64,000 nucleotides of DNA from Salinispirillum sp049115955. Its GTDB lineage: Bacteria > Pseudomonadota > Gammaproteobacteria > Pseudomonadales > Natronospirillaceae. Shown one piece after another: positions 35,073-43,223 of this stretch; within the stretch, counting starts at the first letter, position 1; each line of letters begins with the position of its first letter. The notes beneath the pieces are model-generated. The model had not been told where the DNA came from, did no database searches, and was given only the letters and a program-made list of their open reading frames with translations. The stretch covers positions 45,994 to 109,993 of the forward strand of contig JAGDZJ010000014.1 in assembly GCA_049115955.1 (NCBI GenBank), read 5' to 3'. Made by a program: the position numbers and the translations under genes.

Positions 35073-36323
35073 GTGACCACTGCCTTGTTTCGTCAACAAG
35101 CTATGGAGCATCAGCGCGACCGCCTGTGGGGCGAAGTGCTGCTTATCCAGCCATTATCGCTGCGGTTGTTGACCGGTATAGTCGTTCTCATTGTTGCCAG
35201 TATCCTGACCTATTTGTTCTGGGGCACCTACGCCCGCAAAGAAACCGTGCAAGGGCATTTGGTGCCATCCAGCGGGGTGATTCGAATTTACCCTTCGCGG
35301 GCTGGCATCATTCGCCAAGTGCTGGTGCGCGAAGGAGACAGTGTAGACGCTGGACAGCCACTGTTTGTAATCAATGGTGACAACATATTGGCCGATGGCC
35401 GTCATCTTGAGCAAGTCTTGCTCGAAGAATACCAATACAAACAACGGCTGCTACAAGTAGAATTCGAACGTATACCTGCCGTTTATCAGCGCCGCCATGC
35501 TGACCTAGTGCGTGAAGCTGAGGCCATTGAGGAAGACTTACGCTGGCTAAGCCAGCAAAAAGACACACTGCAACAACGCCTAGCTATTGTTGATAACCAG
35601 CTCAATAACATGCAGCGTTTACATGAAATGCGCATGGCCAGTGAGGTCGATGTGCAAGCCTTACTGGCAGACCGTCTAGCCATATTGGCCGAACTACAAG
35701 GCTTAGAGCGCAGTGTAACCAGCCAAATCCATCAGCGTGATTTATTGGTCAATCGTGCCGCCCAACTGAACGACGACCAAAGCGCCCAGCAGCATCAGTT
35801 GCAAGCAGAACTTAGCACACTGGCACAGCAAATTGCCGAACTCTATGGCCGCAAAGCCTATGTGATTACCGCCGAGCGCAGCGGCACCGTCACCACGGTA
35901 CAGGCCACCGAAGGACAAGATGCCGGACAAGGCATTCCATTAGCAACATTATTACCCGAAGACAGCACCCTAGTCGCCGAATTGTTAGTACCCACCCGAG
36001 CCATTGGTTTTATCGCACCTGGCCAAGTATTGAACATCCGCTATGCCGCTTTTCCATACCAGAAGTTTGGCCTATATCAAGGTGAAATCACCCAAGTCAG
36101 TCACCACGTACTGTTACCTAACGAATGGCGGCAAGCCCCTATCGCAGTAGAAGAACCTATGTACCGCGTAACCGCCACCTTAAATCAACAAGGCGTCATG
36201 GCTTTTGGGCAACAGACCCCCCTACGCCCCGGCATTTTGTTGGATGCCGACATTACGTTAGGGCAGCGCACATTGGTGCAATGGTTATTAGAACCTTTGT
36301 ACAGTTTGAAAGGGCGATTGTGA
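35073..36323 (+). CDS. HlyD/CvaA-type membrane fusion protein of peptide exporter
   Basis: The 416-residue adaptor has one N-terminal transmembrane helix (about residues 29-52), a biotinyl-lipoyl half-motif (VRIYPSRAG-like; VLVREGDSVDAGQPLFVI), a long coiled-coil hairpin (about 110-270) and a C-terminal beta-barrel region. It is the CvaA-like partner that links a peptidase-containing ABC exporter to an outer-membrane channel. The start is GTG at 35073 with AAGGAG 7 bp upstream. It is the first gene of the peptide-export cluster; the cognate exporter is at 38121. Confidence 0.92.
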   Translation: MTTALFRQQAMEHQRDRLWGEVLLIQPLSLRLLTGIVVLIVASILTYLFWGTYARKETVQGHLVPSSGVIRIYPSRAGIIRQVLVREGDSVDAGQPLFVINGDNILADGRHLEQVLLEEYQYKQRLLQVEFERIPAVYQRRHADLVREAEAIEEDLRWLSQQKDTLQQRLAIVDNQLNNMQRLHEMRMASEVDVQALLADRLAILAELQGLERSVTSQIHQRDLLVNRAAQLNDDQSAQQHQLQAELSTLAQQIAELYGRKAYVITAERSGTVTTVQATEGQDAGQGIPLATLLPEDSTLVAELLVPTRAIGFIAPGQVLNIRYAAFPYQKFGLYQGEITQVSHHVLLPNEWRQAPIAVEEPMYRVTATLNQQGVMAFGQQTPLRPGILLDADITLGQRTLVQWLLEPLYSLKGRL

Positions 36324-36412
36324 TGAGACGAATCACAAAGAATTTGGCTTGGCCTAAATAGGAAAAGCCGAAATGGAGACCCGATGGCAGCCCCAACTTT
36401 CGAAGGGTAGAG

Positions 36413-36428
36413 CTGCCACCGGTGGCAG
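36413..36428. promoter_or_regulatory. 16-bp palindrome and hairpins in leader of the precursor peptide gene
   Basis: CTGCCACC-GGTGGCAG is a perfect 16-bp palindrome 80 bp upstream of the precursor start. Around it are two more potential stems: GGCAGC...GCTGCC (36386-36417) and ACGAAAA-ATGG-TTTTCGT (36433-36450). Together they would make the 5' leader of the peptide message highly structured. It does not match a riboswitch class I know. Confidence 0.5.
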
Positions 36429-36507
36429 GCAAACGAAAAATGGTTTTCGTGAGCTGTCATGGATGAGTTTAACCTAAAACGAAACATTCTCAATGGAGAT
36501 GAATGAA

Positions 36508-36750
36508 ATGCAAACTTTGAATGTACAACAAGTTGAGCAAGTGAATGGTGGTGCTGCACCATGGAGACGAGTTAGTTCTCAAGTTAATAACTCTCATAGA
36601 AACCCATCTAAATCCTTTAACGAAGCACGCAGAGAAGTAGGAACAGCGCTTGCGGGTGCAGGTGCAGCACTTACCACAAGCAAAAATGCCAAAGTACGAA
36701 CAGTAGGCATTATAGCGACTACTGCAGGTGCCTGGATATCAGGCGGTTAA
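36508..36750 (+). CDS. Double-glycine leader microcin/bacteriocin-like precursor peptide
   Basis: The 80-residue peptide begins with MQTLNVQQVEQVNGG, a 15-residue leader ending in Gly-Gly like class II microcin and bacteriocin precursors. Cleavage by the C39 protease of the exporter at 38121 would release a 65-residue product that is basic in its first half (WRR, RNPSK, EARRE) and hydrophobic and Gly/Ala-rich later (GTALAGAGAALTT, IIATTAGAWISGG), with no cysteine. The ATG at 36508 is chosen from three nearby ATGs because GGAG lies 9 bp upstream. It is probably a secreted antimicrobial peptide; activity is inferred from context. Confidence 0.8.
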   Translation: MQTLNVQQVEQVNGGAAPWRRVSSQVNNSHRNPSKSFNEARREVGTALAGAGAALTTSKNAKVRTVGIIATTAGAWISGG

Positions 36751-36758
36751 TATTAAAA

Positions 36759-36780
36759 GCCCCTCTTTTACAAGAGGGGC
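36759..36780. terminator. Hairpin after the precursor peptide gene
   Basis: A perfect 9-bp stem (GCCCCTCTT / AAGAGGGGC) with TTAC loop follows the stop codon by 8 bp. It lacks a T-tract on the plus strand, so it may be a partial terminator or stabiliser that sets precursor expression above that of the downstream genes. Confidence 0.65.
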
Positions 36781-36794
36781 ACTCGAGGTGTTAG

Positions 36795-36983
36795 ATGAAA
36801 ACCAGATTGATTGGCATCATAAGCGGGGCATTCGGCGGTATTGCGGGCTTTACTCTGGCTAGATCGCAGACCTATGATTTCTACCCAGGATATGGACTAG
36901 CATTATTCTTCGCAGTACTATCAATATACTTATTAATTAAAAGCATAAACTGTGAAAATGGTGGGCAGCGTGACAACGAGTAA
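36795..36983 (+). CDS. Small two-helix membrane protein, candidate immunity protein
   Basis: The 62-residue protein has two hydrophobic segments (about residues 5-22 and 33-50) and a charged C-terminus. GAGG lies about 8 bp before the ATG. I recognise no family. Small membrane proteins directly after class II microcin or bacteriocin genes are commonly immunity proteins, so self-protection is the best guess from position alone. The region is A+T-richer than the neighbouring genes, which fits acquired DNA. Confidence 0.65.
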   Translation: MKTRLIGIISGAFGGIAGFTLARSQTYDFYPGYGLALFFAVLSIYLLIKSINCENGGQRDNE

Positions 36984-37071
36984 TAAGTATGGAGTGCATT
37001 GGTCACATTTAATTAAATTAGCTTTAATTTTCATGGTTGGAACTGGAATTTTGGCTCATATTTATATATGA
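36958..37071 (+). CDS. Possible 37-residue single-helix membrane peptide
   Basis: A short frame begins at ATG 36958, overlaps the end of the previous gene by 26 bp in another frame, and ends with TGA at 37069-37071. It has a polar start (SVTTSNKYGVHW) and one hydrophobic helix (LIKLALIFMVGTGILAHIYI). There is no strong ribosome site, but translational coupling to the upstream gene is possible. It could be a small immunity or accessory peptide, or chance. The rest of the gap to 37272 is A+T-rich with a weak hairpin before T6 (about 37114-37138). Confidence 0.3.
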   Translation: MVGSVTTSNKYGVHWSHLIKLALIFMVGTGILAHIYI

Positions 37072-37272
37072 AATGATCATTCCAGCTTATAAAGTTAATG
37101 AAAATTCAAAAGCAGCCTTGTCCGAATGCGGGTAGGGCAATTTTTTATGGTTAAATACGGTCGAATATCAATGCAAAGATTAACTTATTTTTCTTTATAA
37201 AGAATTCTGCATTCCAAATGTTAATCCACAAAAGCTTTTTAAGTTCCGCCATATAAATAGAGAGGTTAGAAA

Positions 37273-37335
37273 ATGATCAGCCCTTTGGTCGGGAGTATAT
37301 TTGGATTTCAAACTGAGGACTCTGTGGATGACTGA
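37273..37335 (+). CDS. Possible 20-residue leader peptide before the CPBP gene
   Basis: ATG at 37273 is preceded by AGAGAGG 7 bp upstream, a better ribosome site than that of the following gene. The frame (MISPLVGSIFGFQTEDSVDD) ends in TGA at 37333-37335, overlapping the CPBP start at 37328. This arrangement fits translational coupling through a short leader peptide. It may instead be a decayed N-terminus. Confidence 0.35.
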   Translation: MISPLVGSIFGFQTEDSVDD

Positions 37336-38119
37336 GGAAACTTCGTCATTTCACATGACATTAAACCAGGCTTCGACTTCAGGAATGCCTAAAAACTACC
37401 CCTCAGCTGGCAAGTCAATCGGTTGGCTGATTATCTTCGCCCTCCTTTTCTATGGGGCCGCAGCCGTTTACGGCATGGTGTATGGGGGTTATTTAGGCTC
37501 CACCCAGCCGGACTTAATAGCGGATGAAGAGCTCTTTGAGTCAACCATCTTGGACGCCATGCTAAGCCCTTCGGGTATTGCCACTACTTCGCTGTTGCAA
37601 GCGTTCTTAATTATCCCGGTATTGCTATGGGCCTCTCACTTTGCCCATCAGTCATGGCGTGAGACGCTGGCGTTTCGGGCAGTGCCATGGCGCATGTTAG
37701 GGTTCTGGGTATTAGTGTATTGCGGCTATTTCGTTGCGCAATCCCTATTGGAGCTCGTGGCTCCGTCTGATCTTGGCGACATCATGACGCCTTTGGCAGG
37801 CAGTAAACATTTGGGGCTTGCGTTTGCATTGATTGTACTGGCTCCACTGATCGAAGAATTGATTTTCCGAGGCTACCTGTTCACCGCATGGCGTCATACT
37901 AAGCTGGGCTTATGGGGGACGGTTATTCTGACGTCGCTGATTTTCACCAGCATTCATGCCGCGCAGTATTCTGGCTTGTTGTTACTTTATTTGTTTATCT
38001 TCTCCGTGATTTTAGGCCTTGCTCGCGAGAAAACCGGCTCTATCTGGACGCCTATTGCGCTGCACGTTCTGAACAACAGCATTGCCGTTTTCACGTTAGT
38101 GTACTTGGGATTGCACTGA
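37328..38119 (+). CDS. CPBP-family intramembrane protease-like protein of peptide cluster
   Basis: The 263-residue protein has about seven transmembrane helices and the three CPBP (Rce1/Abi) motifs: EE at 176-177 with Arg181 (LIEELIFRGYLF), FTSIH ending in His210, and HVLNN with His246 and Asn250. All putative catalytic residues are kept. CPBP proteins in bacteriocin loci often give immunity, and some process or degrade peptides. The frame is open a little further upstream; ATG 37328 has GAGGA upstream. It stops one base before the exporter gene starts. Confidence 0.85.
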   Translation: MTEETSSFHMTLNQASTSGMPKNYPSAGKSIGWLIIFALLFYGAAAVYGMVYGGYLGSTQPDLIADEELFESTILDAMLSPSGIATTSLLQAFLIIPVLLWASHFAHQSWRETLAFRAVPWRMLGFWVLVYCGYFVAQSLLELVAPSDLGDIMTPLAGSKHLGLAFALIVLAPLIEELIFRGYLFTAWRHTKLGLWGTVILTSLIFTSIHAAQYSGLLLLYLFIFSVILGLAREKTGSIWTPIALHVLNNSIAVFTLVYLGLH

Positions 38120-38120
38120 G

Positions 38121-40250
38121 ATGACGGAGCACAGCCAGTCATCGCATGTCGGCATAGCCTCCCCCACCCACTTGCTACATTTCAGCGGCAGTCGGCGCTT
38201 ACCCGTGGTTCATCAAAGTGAAGCGGCGGAATGTGGGCTGGCGTGTTTAGCGATGATTGCGGGGTTTTACGGCTACGACACCGATCTACTGCATTTGCGT
38301 AAGCGGTTTTCGGTCAGCCAGCACGGGGTCAACCTGAAGCAGTTGATGGACATGGCAGCCCGGCTTCAATTAGTTGGGCGGGCACTGCAGTTGGAAGTGG
38401 ACGAAATACCGCAACTGCAAACGCCCTGTGTGCTGCACTGGGACATGAACCATTTCGTGGTGTTGAAATCCAGCAGCCGCAAAGGCGTATTGATTCATGA
38501 CCCCGCACAAGGCGAGGTGTCGTTGAGCTGGGAGGAAGTTTCTCAGCACTTTACCGGTGTGGCGTTGGAATTGACGCCTACGGAGGCGTTCAAGCCGGCG
38601 AAAGAACGGCGGCGTTTGCGACTGAGTCAGTTTTGGACACGCATTCGCGGGCTAAAACGCAGCTTGTTCCAGATCTTAGCGCTGGCGTTGGTGTTGCAGG
38701 TCTTTGCGGTGTTATCACCGTTTTACATGCAAACCGTGGTGGACGACGTGTTGCTGCGCAACGATGCGCACTTGTTGTTGGTGTTGGCCATCGGGTTTGC
38801 CTTGCTGATGGCCATTCGGGTGGGTACGGAAGCGCTGCGCGAGTTTTGCATCTTGCATCTTTCGACACGCCTTAATATTCAAATGGCAGCTAACCTGTTT
38901 CGCCATTTGATTCGCTTACCCATCGACTATTTTCAAAAACGGCACATGGGCGATGTGGTGTCGCGCTTTGGCTCACTGCAGGCCATTCGTGAGCTGTTAA
39001 CCACAGGGCTGGTGTCTGCAGTGGTGGACGGCATCATGGCGATCATCACTCTCGTCGTTATGATGGTGTACTCGGTGAAACTGGGCATGGTCGTAATCGG
39101 GTTTGTGGTTCTGTACGGTTTGGCTAGGCTGGCACTGTATCGACCGTTGCGTCAACTCAGCGAAGAAAGCATCGTGGCGCACGCTAAGCATGAGTCCAAC
39201 TTCATGGAGTCGGTACGTGCTATTCAAACGGTAAAGCTGTTTCAGCGCGAGAACGATCGGCAGAACCTGTGGCAGAACAAATATGCCTCCGCCATGAACA
39301 CCGACATTCGCATCGCCAAATGGCAAATCGGCTACGGGGCCATCAACGGCATTCTGTTTGGCTTGGAAAACATCATCATTGTGTATCTTGCCGCGCAAGC
39401 GGTGATGGGCAGCCTAATCTCCGTCGGTATGCTGTTCGCGTTCATGAGCTACAAGCAGCAGTTCGTCGACAGCATGGACGGGTTTATCGCCAAACTGATT
39501 GATATCAAAATGATCGGCTTACACCTCGACCGCTTGGCCGACATCGCCTTTACTGAGCCGGAACAGGTCGACGACCAGAGCATACCCGGCCAAGCTGTCA
39601 TACCGCTGACCGGTGCCCTGCAAGCAGACAACCTTGCTTATCGCTACAGTGAAGCGGACGCATGGGTGTTCAAGAACTTATCGTTTCACATTGCACCAGG
39701 CGAATCCGTAGCGATTGTCGGCCCCAGCGGGTGTGGCAAAACCACGTTGCTTAAATGTTTGATGGGCTTACTGCAACTTGAAGAGGGTCAGGTGCTGGCC
39801 GATGGCACACCGCTCAGTAAACTAAGCCATTATCGCCAGTCTATTGCGGCCGTCATGCAAGACGACCAATTATTGAGTGGTTCAGTAGCAGACAACATCG
39901 CCTGTTTTGACCCGCAGCCAGACCATGACCGCATCATCACCTGTGCTCAAATGGCAGCGATTCACGATGATATTCTCGCCATGCCCATGCAGTACAACAC
40001 CTTGGTCGGAGACATGGGTACTTCATTGAGCGGTGGTCAGAAGCAACGGGTTTTACTGGCACGAGCGCTGTATCGTCAGCCGACGATATTGTTCTTGGAT
40101 GAAGCGACCAGCCATTTAGACACTGCCAATGAAAGTCTAGTGAACCAGCACATCAAGGAACTCAAAATTACACGGGTGATTGTGGCACATAGGCAAGAAA
40201 CGATCGCCAGCGCAGATCGGGTTATTGAGTTACCCAACAATGCGCCGTGA
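38121..40250 (+). CDS. Peptidase-containing (C39) ABC exporter, CvaB-like
   Basis: The 709-residue protein combines an N-terminal C39 cysteine protease, a six-helix exporter domain and an ATPase. In the protease, Gln32, Cys38 (AAECGLACLAM), His111 (MNHFVVL) and Asp127 (HDPA) form the catalytic set. The ATPase has Walker A (GPSGCGKTTLL near 534), signature (LSGGQKQRVLLARAL) and Walker B (ILFLDEATSHLD). It should cut the double-glycine leader of the peptide encoded at 36508 while exporting the product through the inner membrane, together with the HlyD-like adaptor. No TolC gene is present here. Confidence 0.95.
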   Translation: MTEHSQSSHVGIASPTHLLHFSGSRRLPVVHQSEAAECGLACLAMIAGFYGYDTDLLHLRKRFSVSQHGVNLKQLMDMAARLQLVGRALQLEVDEIPQLQTPCVLHWDMNHFVVLKSSSRKGVLIHDPAQGEVSLSWEEVSQHFTGVALELTPTEAFKPAKERRRLRLSQFWTRIRGLKRSLFQILALALVLQVFAVLSPFYMQTVVDDVLLRNDAHLLLVLAIGFALLMAIRVGTEALREFCILHLSTRLNIQMAANLFRHLIRLPIDYFQKRHMGDVVSRFGSLQAIRELLTTGLVSAVVDGIMAIITLVVMMVYSVKLGMVVIGFVVLYGLARLALYRPLRQLSEESIVAHAKHESNFMESVRAIQTVKLFQRENDRQNLWQNKYASAMNTDIRIAKWQIGYGAINGILFGLENIIIVYLAAQAVMGSLISVGMLFAFMSYKQQFVDSMDGFIAKLIDIKMIGLHLDRLADIAFTEPEQVDDQSIPGQAVIPLTGALQADNLAYRYSEADAWVFKNLSFHIAPGESVAIVGPSGCGKTTLLKCLMGLLQLEEGQVLADGTPLSKLSHYRQSIAAVMQDDQLLSGSVADNIACFDPQPDHDRIITCAQMAAIHDDILAMPMQYNTLVGDMGTSLSGGQKQRVLLARALYRQPTILFLDEATSHLDTANESLVNQHIKELKITRVIVAHRQETIASADRVIELPNNAP

Positions 40251-40391
40251 TGTTCTGGAACAACCCAAAAACACTGACGTCGATCAATCATTGACCCAAT
40301 TTTCTGCCACCACGATGAAGTCTACTTGTTTAATCGCGACACTTAATTTAGATTTATCTATATTAAATATCACGAATAAAAGAGGTGACCC

Positions 40392-40580
40392 ATGAAAATC
40401 AATGTTGGCGGTATCGATAAAATCCTTCGCGTCGTTGTTGGTGCACTGTTGCTTATTTTGACAGTGACACAGGTGATTGGCCTTTGGGGCTTGATAGGCA
40501 TCGTGCCGCTCGCCACTGGGCTGTTTAACTTTTGTCCGCTGTACACGGTGTTTGGCATCAAGACCTGTAAGGTGAAATAG
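40392..40580 (+). CDS. YgaP-like transmembrane domain protein (DUF2892)
   Basis: The 62-residue protein has the N-terminal GGIDKILRVVVGALLL segment and the CPLYTVFGI motif typical of DUF2892, with two transmembrane helices. In YgaP this domain is fused to rhodanese, but free-standing copies are common. Its function is unknown. AGAGGTGA precedes the ATG. It stands alone between the peptide cluster and the repeat at 40701. Confidence 0.85.
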   Translation: MKINVGGIDKILRVVVGALLLILTVTQVIGLWGLIGIVPLATGLFNFCPLYTVFGIKTCKVK

Positions 40581-40700
40581 CCTGTTTTGCTGGCTAGACT
40601 GGCGGGTGCTTTCTCATTGAGGGCATACCCGCCATACATCTCAAGAAAGCTAGCCTCCTACAAAGCCCCCACGTACAATGCGTTTTGGTTTCCCTTTTGA

Positions 40701-40834
40701 GGGAGCATGCAAAACCCCAGAGGCGAAGATCTGGCTAGGCAAAAATGTCCGAGAACGCGCAGCTTACTTAACGTAAGTGAGCATTTGAGGACATTTTTAA
40801 CAACGCCAGATTGAGAAAAGGGGGTTTTATATAC
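40701..40834 (+). repeat. 140-bp palindromic intergenic repeat, copy 2
   Basis: This copy begins GGGAGCATGCAAAACCCC and ends GGGGTTTTATATACC. It aligns over its whole length with the minus strand of 11536-11675. Nested stems are TCTGGC...GCCAGA, AAAAATGTCC...GGACATTTTT and CTTAC...GTAAG. Compared with copy 1, changes at the stems occur on both sides so pairing is kept. It fills most of the 285-bp gap 40581-40865; an additional GGCGGGT...ACCCGCC hairpin lies near 40603-40634, after the DUF2892 gene. Confidence 0.85.
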
Positions 40835-40865
40835 CTTTGTCGCTAAATACCGACCAGGAAGTACC

Positions 40866-42491
40866 ATGATCCGCATTACCGAACTCGCGTTGCCGCTCGA
40901 CCACCCTGCCGAGGCGCTGCGCGCCGCCATCGTTGCTCGCCTTGCCATTGCCGACGCCGACCTACTGGACTTCACAGTCTTCAAACGCAGCTATGATGCG
41001 CGCAAGAAAAACACTGAAATCACCTTTGTGTACATTTTGGACCTGACGGTACGCGATGAAAGCGCTGTCTTGGCGCAATTTGCGGAAGACCGGCATGTGA
41101 GCCCGGCACCTGATACCGCTTATTATCCTGTCGCGCAGGCCCCTGCTGAACTGACAGAGCGCCCGGTGGTCATCGGTTTTGGCCCCTGCGGTTTATTCGC
41201 AGCGCTGATTTTGGCGCAGATGGGCTTCAGGCCCATTGTTTTAGAGCGTGGCAAAGACGTGCGCAAACGCACGAAAGACACCTGGGCTTTGTGGCGGAAA
41301 AAGATATTGTCGCCGGAATCCAACGTGCAATTTGGCGAAGGCGGCGCTGGGTTGTTTTCCGATGGCAAGCTGTACAGCCAGATCAAAGACCCCAAGTTTT
41401 ATGGCCGCAAGGTCATGCATGAATTTGTAAAAGCAGGCGCGCCGGAAGAAATCCTGTTCGTCAGCAAGCCACACATCGGGACATTCCGTTTAACCGGCGT
41501 GGTGTCGCAAATGCGCGAAGAGATCATCGCGTTGGGTGGCGAGATTCGCTTTGAAAGCAAAATTACCGACCTGCACATCGAAGACCAACGCGTAACTGGC
41601 GTATCACTCGCCAGCGGTGAGCGCATCAACAGTCGTTACGTGGTGTTGGCCGTCGGCCACAGCGCGCGCGATACCTTTCGCATGCTACATCGCAATGGCG
41701 TGTATGTGGAAGCCAAGCCCTTTGCCATCGGCTTTCGCATTGAACACCCGCAATCGCTCATCGACCACGCGCGCTTGGGCAAATACGCCGGGCACCCTGA
41801 ACTCGGTGCCGCTGACTACAAACTCGTTCACCACGCCAAAAACGGCCGTGCGGTTTACAGCTTCTGCATGTGCCCCGGCGGTACGGTGGTGGCAGCCACC
41901 TCAGAGGTAGGCCGCGTAGTCACCAACGGCATGAGCCAGTATTCACGCAACGAACGCAACGCCAACGCAGGCATTGTGGTGAACATTGACCCGGAGCACG
42001 ACTTCCCCGGTGCCCCATTGGCCGGTATGGAATTCCAAGAACAGCTTGAAGCGCACGCCTATGAACTGGGCGGACGTGACTATTCAGCACCGGCACAGCT
42101 CGTCGGCGATTTTCTGCTTGGCCAACCATCAACCGCATTGGGCGAGGTAGAGCCATCCTACAAACCGGGCGTGAAACTCGGTGATCTCGCACCGTCCCTT
42201 CCCGAATACGCCATCACCGCCATCCGCGAAGCACTACCCGCGTTCGGCAAACAGATTCGTGGCTTTGACCGGCCCGACGCCATTCTGACGGGCATAGAAA
42301 CCCGTACCTCATCACCCATTCGCATCAAACGCGACCACGAAAGCCTGCAAAGCTTGAACACGCGCGGCCTCTACCCCGCAGGCGAAGGAGCAGGCTATGC
42401 GGGTGGTATTCTGTCGGCGGGTGTTGATGGCATCAAGGTCGCCGAAGCGGTTGCCAAAGCCATGCTGGCAGACGCAGGGCTGAACGCATGA
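40866..42491 (+). CDS. COG2509-type FAD-dependent oxidoreductase
   Basis: The 541-residue flavoprotein has an N-terminal small domain with a basic stretch (FKRSYDARKKNTEITFVYI), then a Rossmann FAD site (VVIGFGPCGLFAALILAQMG). The conserved block NVQFGEGGAGLFSDGKLYSQIKD and a C-terminal GEGAGYAGGILSAGVDG complete the family pattern. These proteins are widespread and uncharacterised; a redox role in the cytoplasm is inferred. Its stop overlaps the start of the SpoU methylase gene (ATGA). Confidence 0.9.
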   Translation: MIRITELALPLDHPAEALRAAIVARLAIADADLLDFTVFKRSYDARKKNTEITFVYILDLTVRDESAVLAQFAEDRHVSPAPDTAYYPVAQAPAELTERPVVIGFGPCGLFAALILAQMGFRPIVLERGKDVRKRTKDTWALWRKKILSPESNVQFGEGGAGLFSDGKLYSQIKDPKFYGRKVMHEFVKAGAPEEILFVSKPHIGTFRLTGVVSQMREEIIALGGEIRFESKITDLHIEDQRVTGVSLASGERINSRYVVLAVGHSARDTFRMLHRNGVYVEAKPFAIGFRIEHPQSLIDHARLGKYAGHPELGAADYKLVHHAKNGRAVYSFCMCPGGTVVAATSEVGRVVTNGMSQYSRNERNANAGIVVNIDPEHDFPGAPLAGMEFQEQLEAHAYELGGRDYSAPAQLVGDFLLGQPSTALGEVEPSYKPGVKLGDLAPSLPEYAITAIREALPAFGKQIRGFDRPDAILTGIETRTSSPIRIKRDHESLQSLNTRGLYPAGEGAGYAGGILSAGVDGIKVAEAVAKAMLADAGLNA

Positions 42492-43210
42492 AACTGGATG
42501 ACGTAAAAAAACTACAGCAGAAAAAATACCGCGCTGAATTCGGGCACTTTTTGGTTGAAGGCGAACACCTGGTCTTGGAGCTGCAAAACGCCGCGCAGCA
42601 TCAACCCGTACTGTTAAACTCGCGTTTATACGTCACAGAAGCCTATGCGCAGTGGGCGAGCCCCTTCCCGGTTCAGGTAGTCAGCGACAAACAGATGGCG
42701 CAGATCAGCGACACCAAAACGCCGCAAGGTATTGTGGCTGTCGTACCTATTTCTGATACTCCCCACGAACATACAGAAGACGAAAAAACCGTCTACCTGC
42801 ATGAAGTGCAAGATCCCGGCAATTTAGGCACCATTTTGCGTACGTTGGCGTGGTTTGGCGGTTTTCGCTTGTTGCTCAGCCCGAACAGTGTTGACCCCTA
42901 CAACCCGAAAGTCGTGCGTTCCAGCATGGGAGCGATTTTTCATGTGCCCATGGAATTGGACGTGCCGTTGGACGCACTGAGCCAACGCTTCTCGTCCATT
43001 GCCTGCTTAGACATGCAAGGCCAAGCGCTGACCAGTGCCACGTTCAGCACGCACGACTGCTATCTGTTTGGTAATGAAGCGCGTGGCGTGCCGCGAGCCG
43101 CCTTGGCGGACTTACAAGCGACGCCCTACACCATTGCGGGTTCTGGCTTGATCGAGTCGTTGAATTTGGCGACGGCGGTGAATCTTTGCGTGTATGAATT
43201 AAAGCGTTGA
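42488..43210 (+). CDS. TrmH/SpoU-family RNA 2'-O-methyltransferase
   Basis: The 240-residue protein has an N-terminal substrate-binding domain (KKLQQKKYRAEFGHFLVEGEHLV) and a knotted SPOUT domain with the three motifs (EVQDPGNLGTILRTLAWFG, YLFGNEARGVP, ESLNLATAVNLCVYEL). It probably methylates a ribose in rRNA or tRNA; the exact site cannot be told. The start overlaps the flavoprotein stop by four bases. Confidence 0.93.
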   Translation: MKLDDVKKLQQKKYRAEFGHFLVEGEHLVLELQNAAQHQPVLLNSRLYVTEAYAQWASPFPVQVVSDKQMAQISDTKTPQGIVAVVPISDTPHEHTEDEKTVYLHEVQDPGNLGTILRTLAWFGGFRLLLSPNSVDPYNPKVVRSSMGAIFHVPMELDVPLDALSQRFSSIACLDMQGQALTSATFSTHDCYLFGNEARGVPRAALADLQATPYTIAGSGLIESLNLATAVNLCVYELKR

Positions 43211-43223
43211 GTAGAAAAGTTAC

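Noticed and set aside
36361..36460. c-di-GMP (GEMM) riboswitch before the precursor peptide
   Set aside because: GGCAAAC and a neighbouring hairpin recall it, but the second conserved half and receptor loop are absent.
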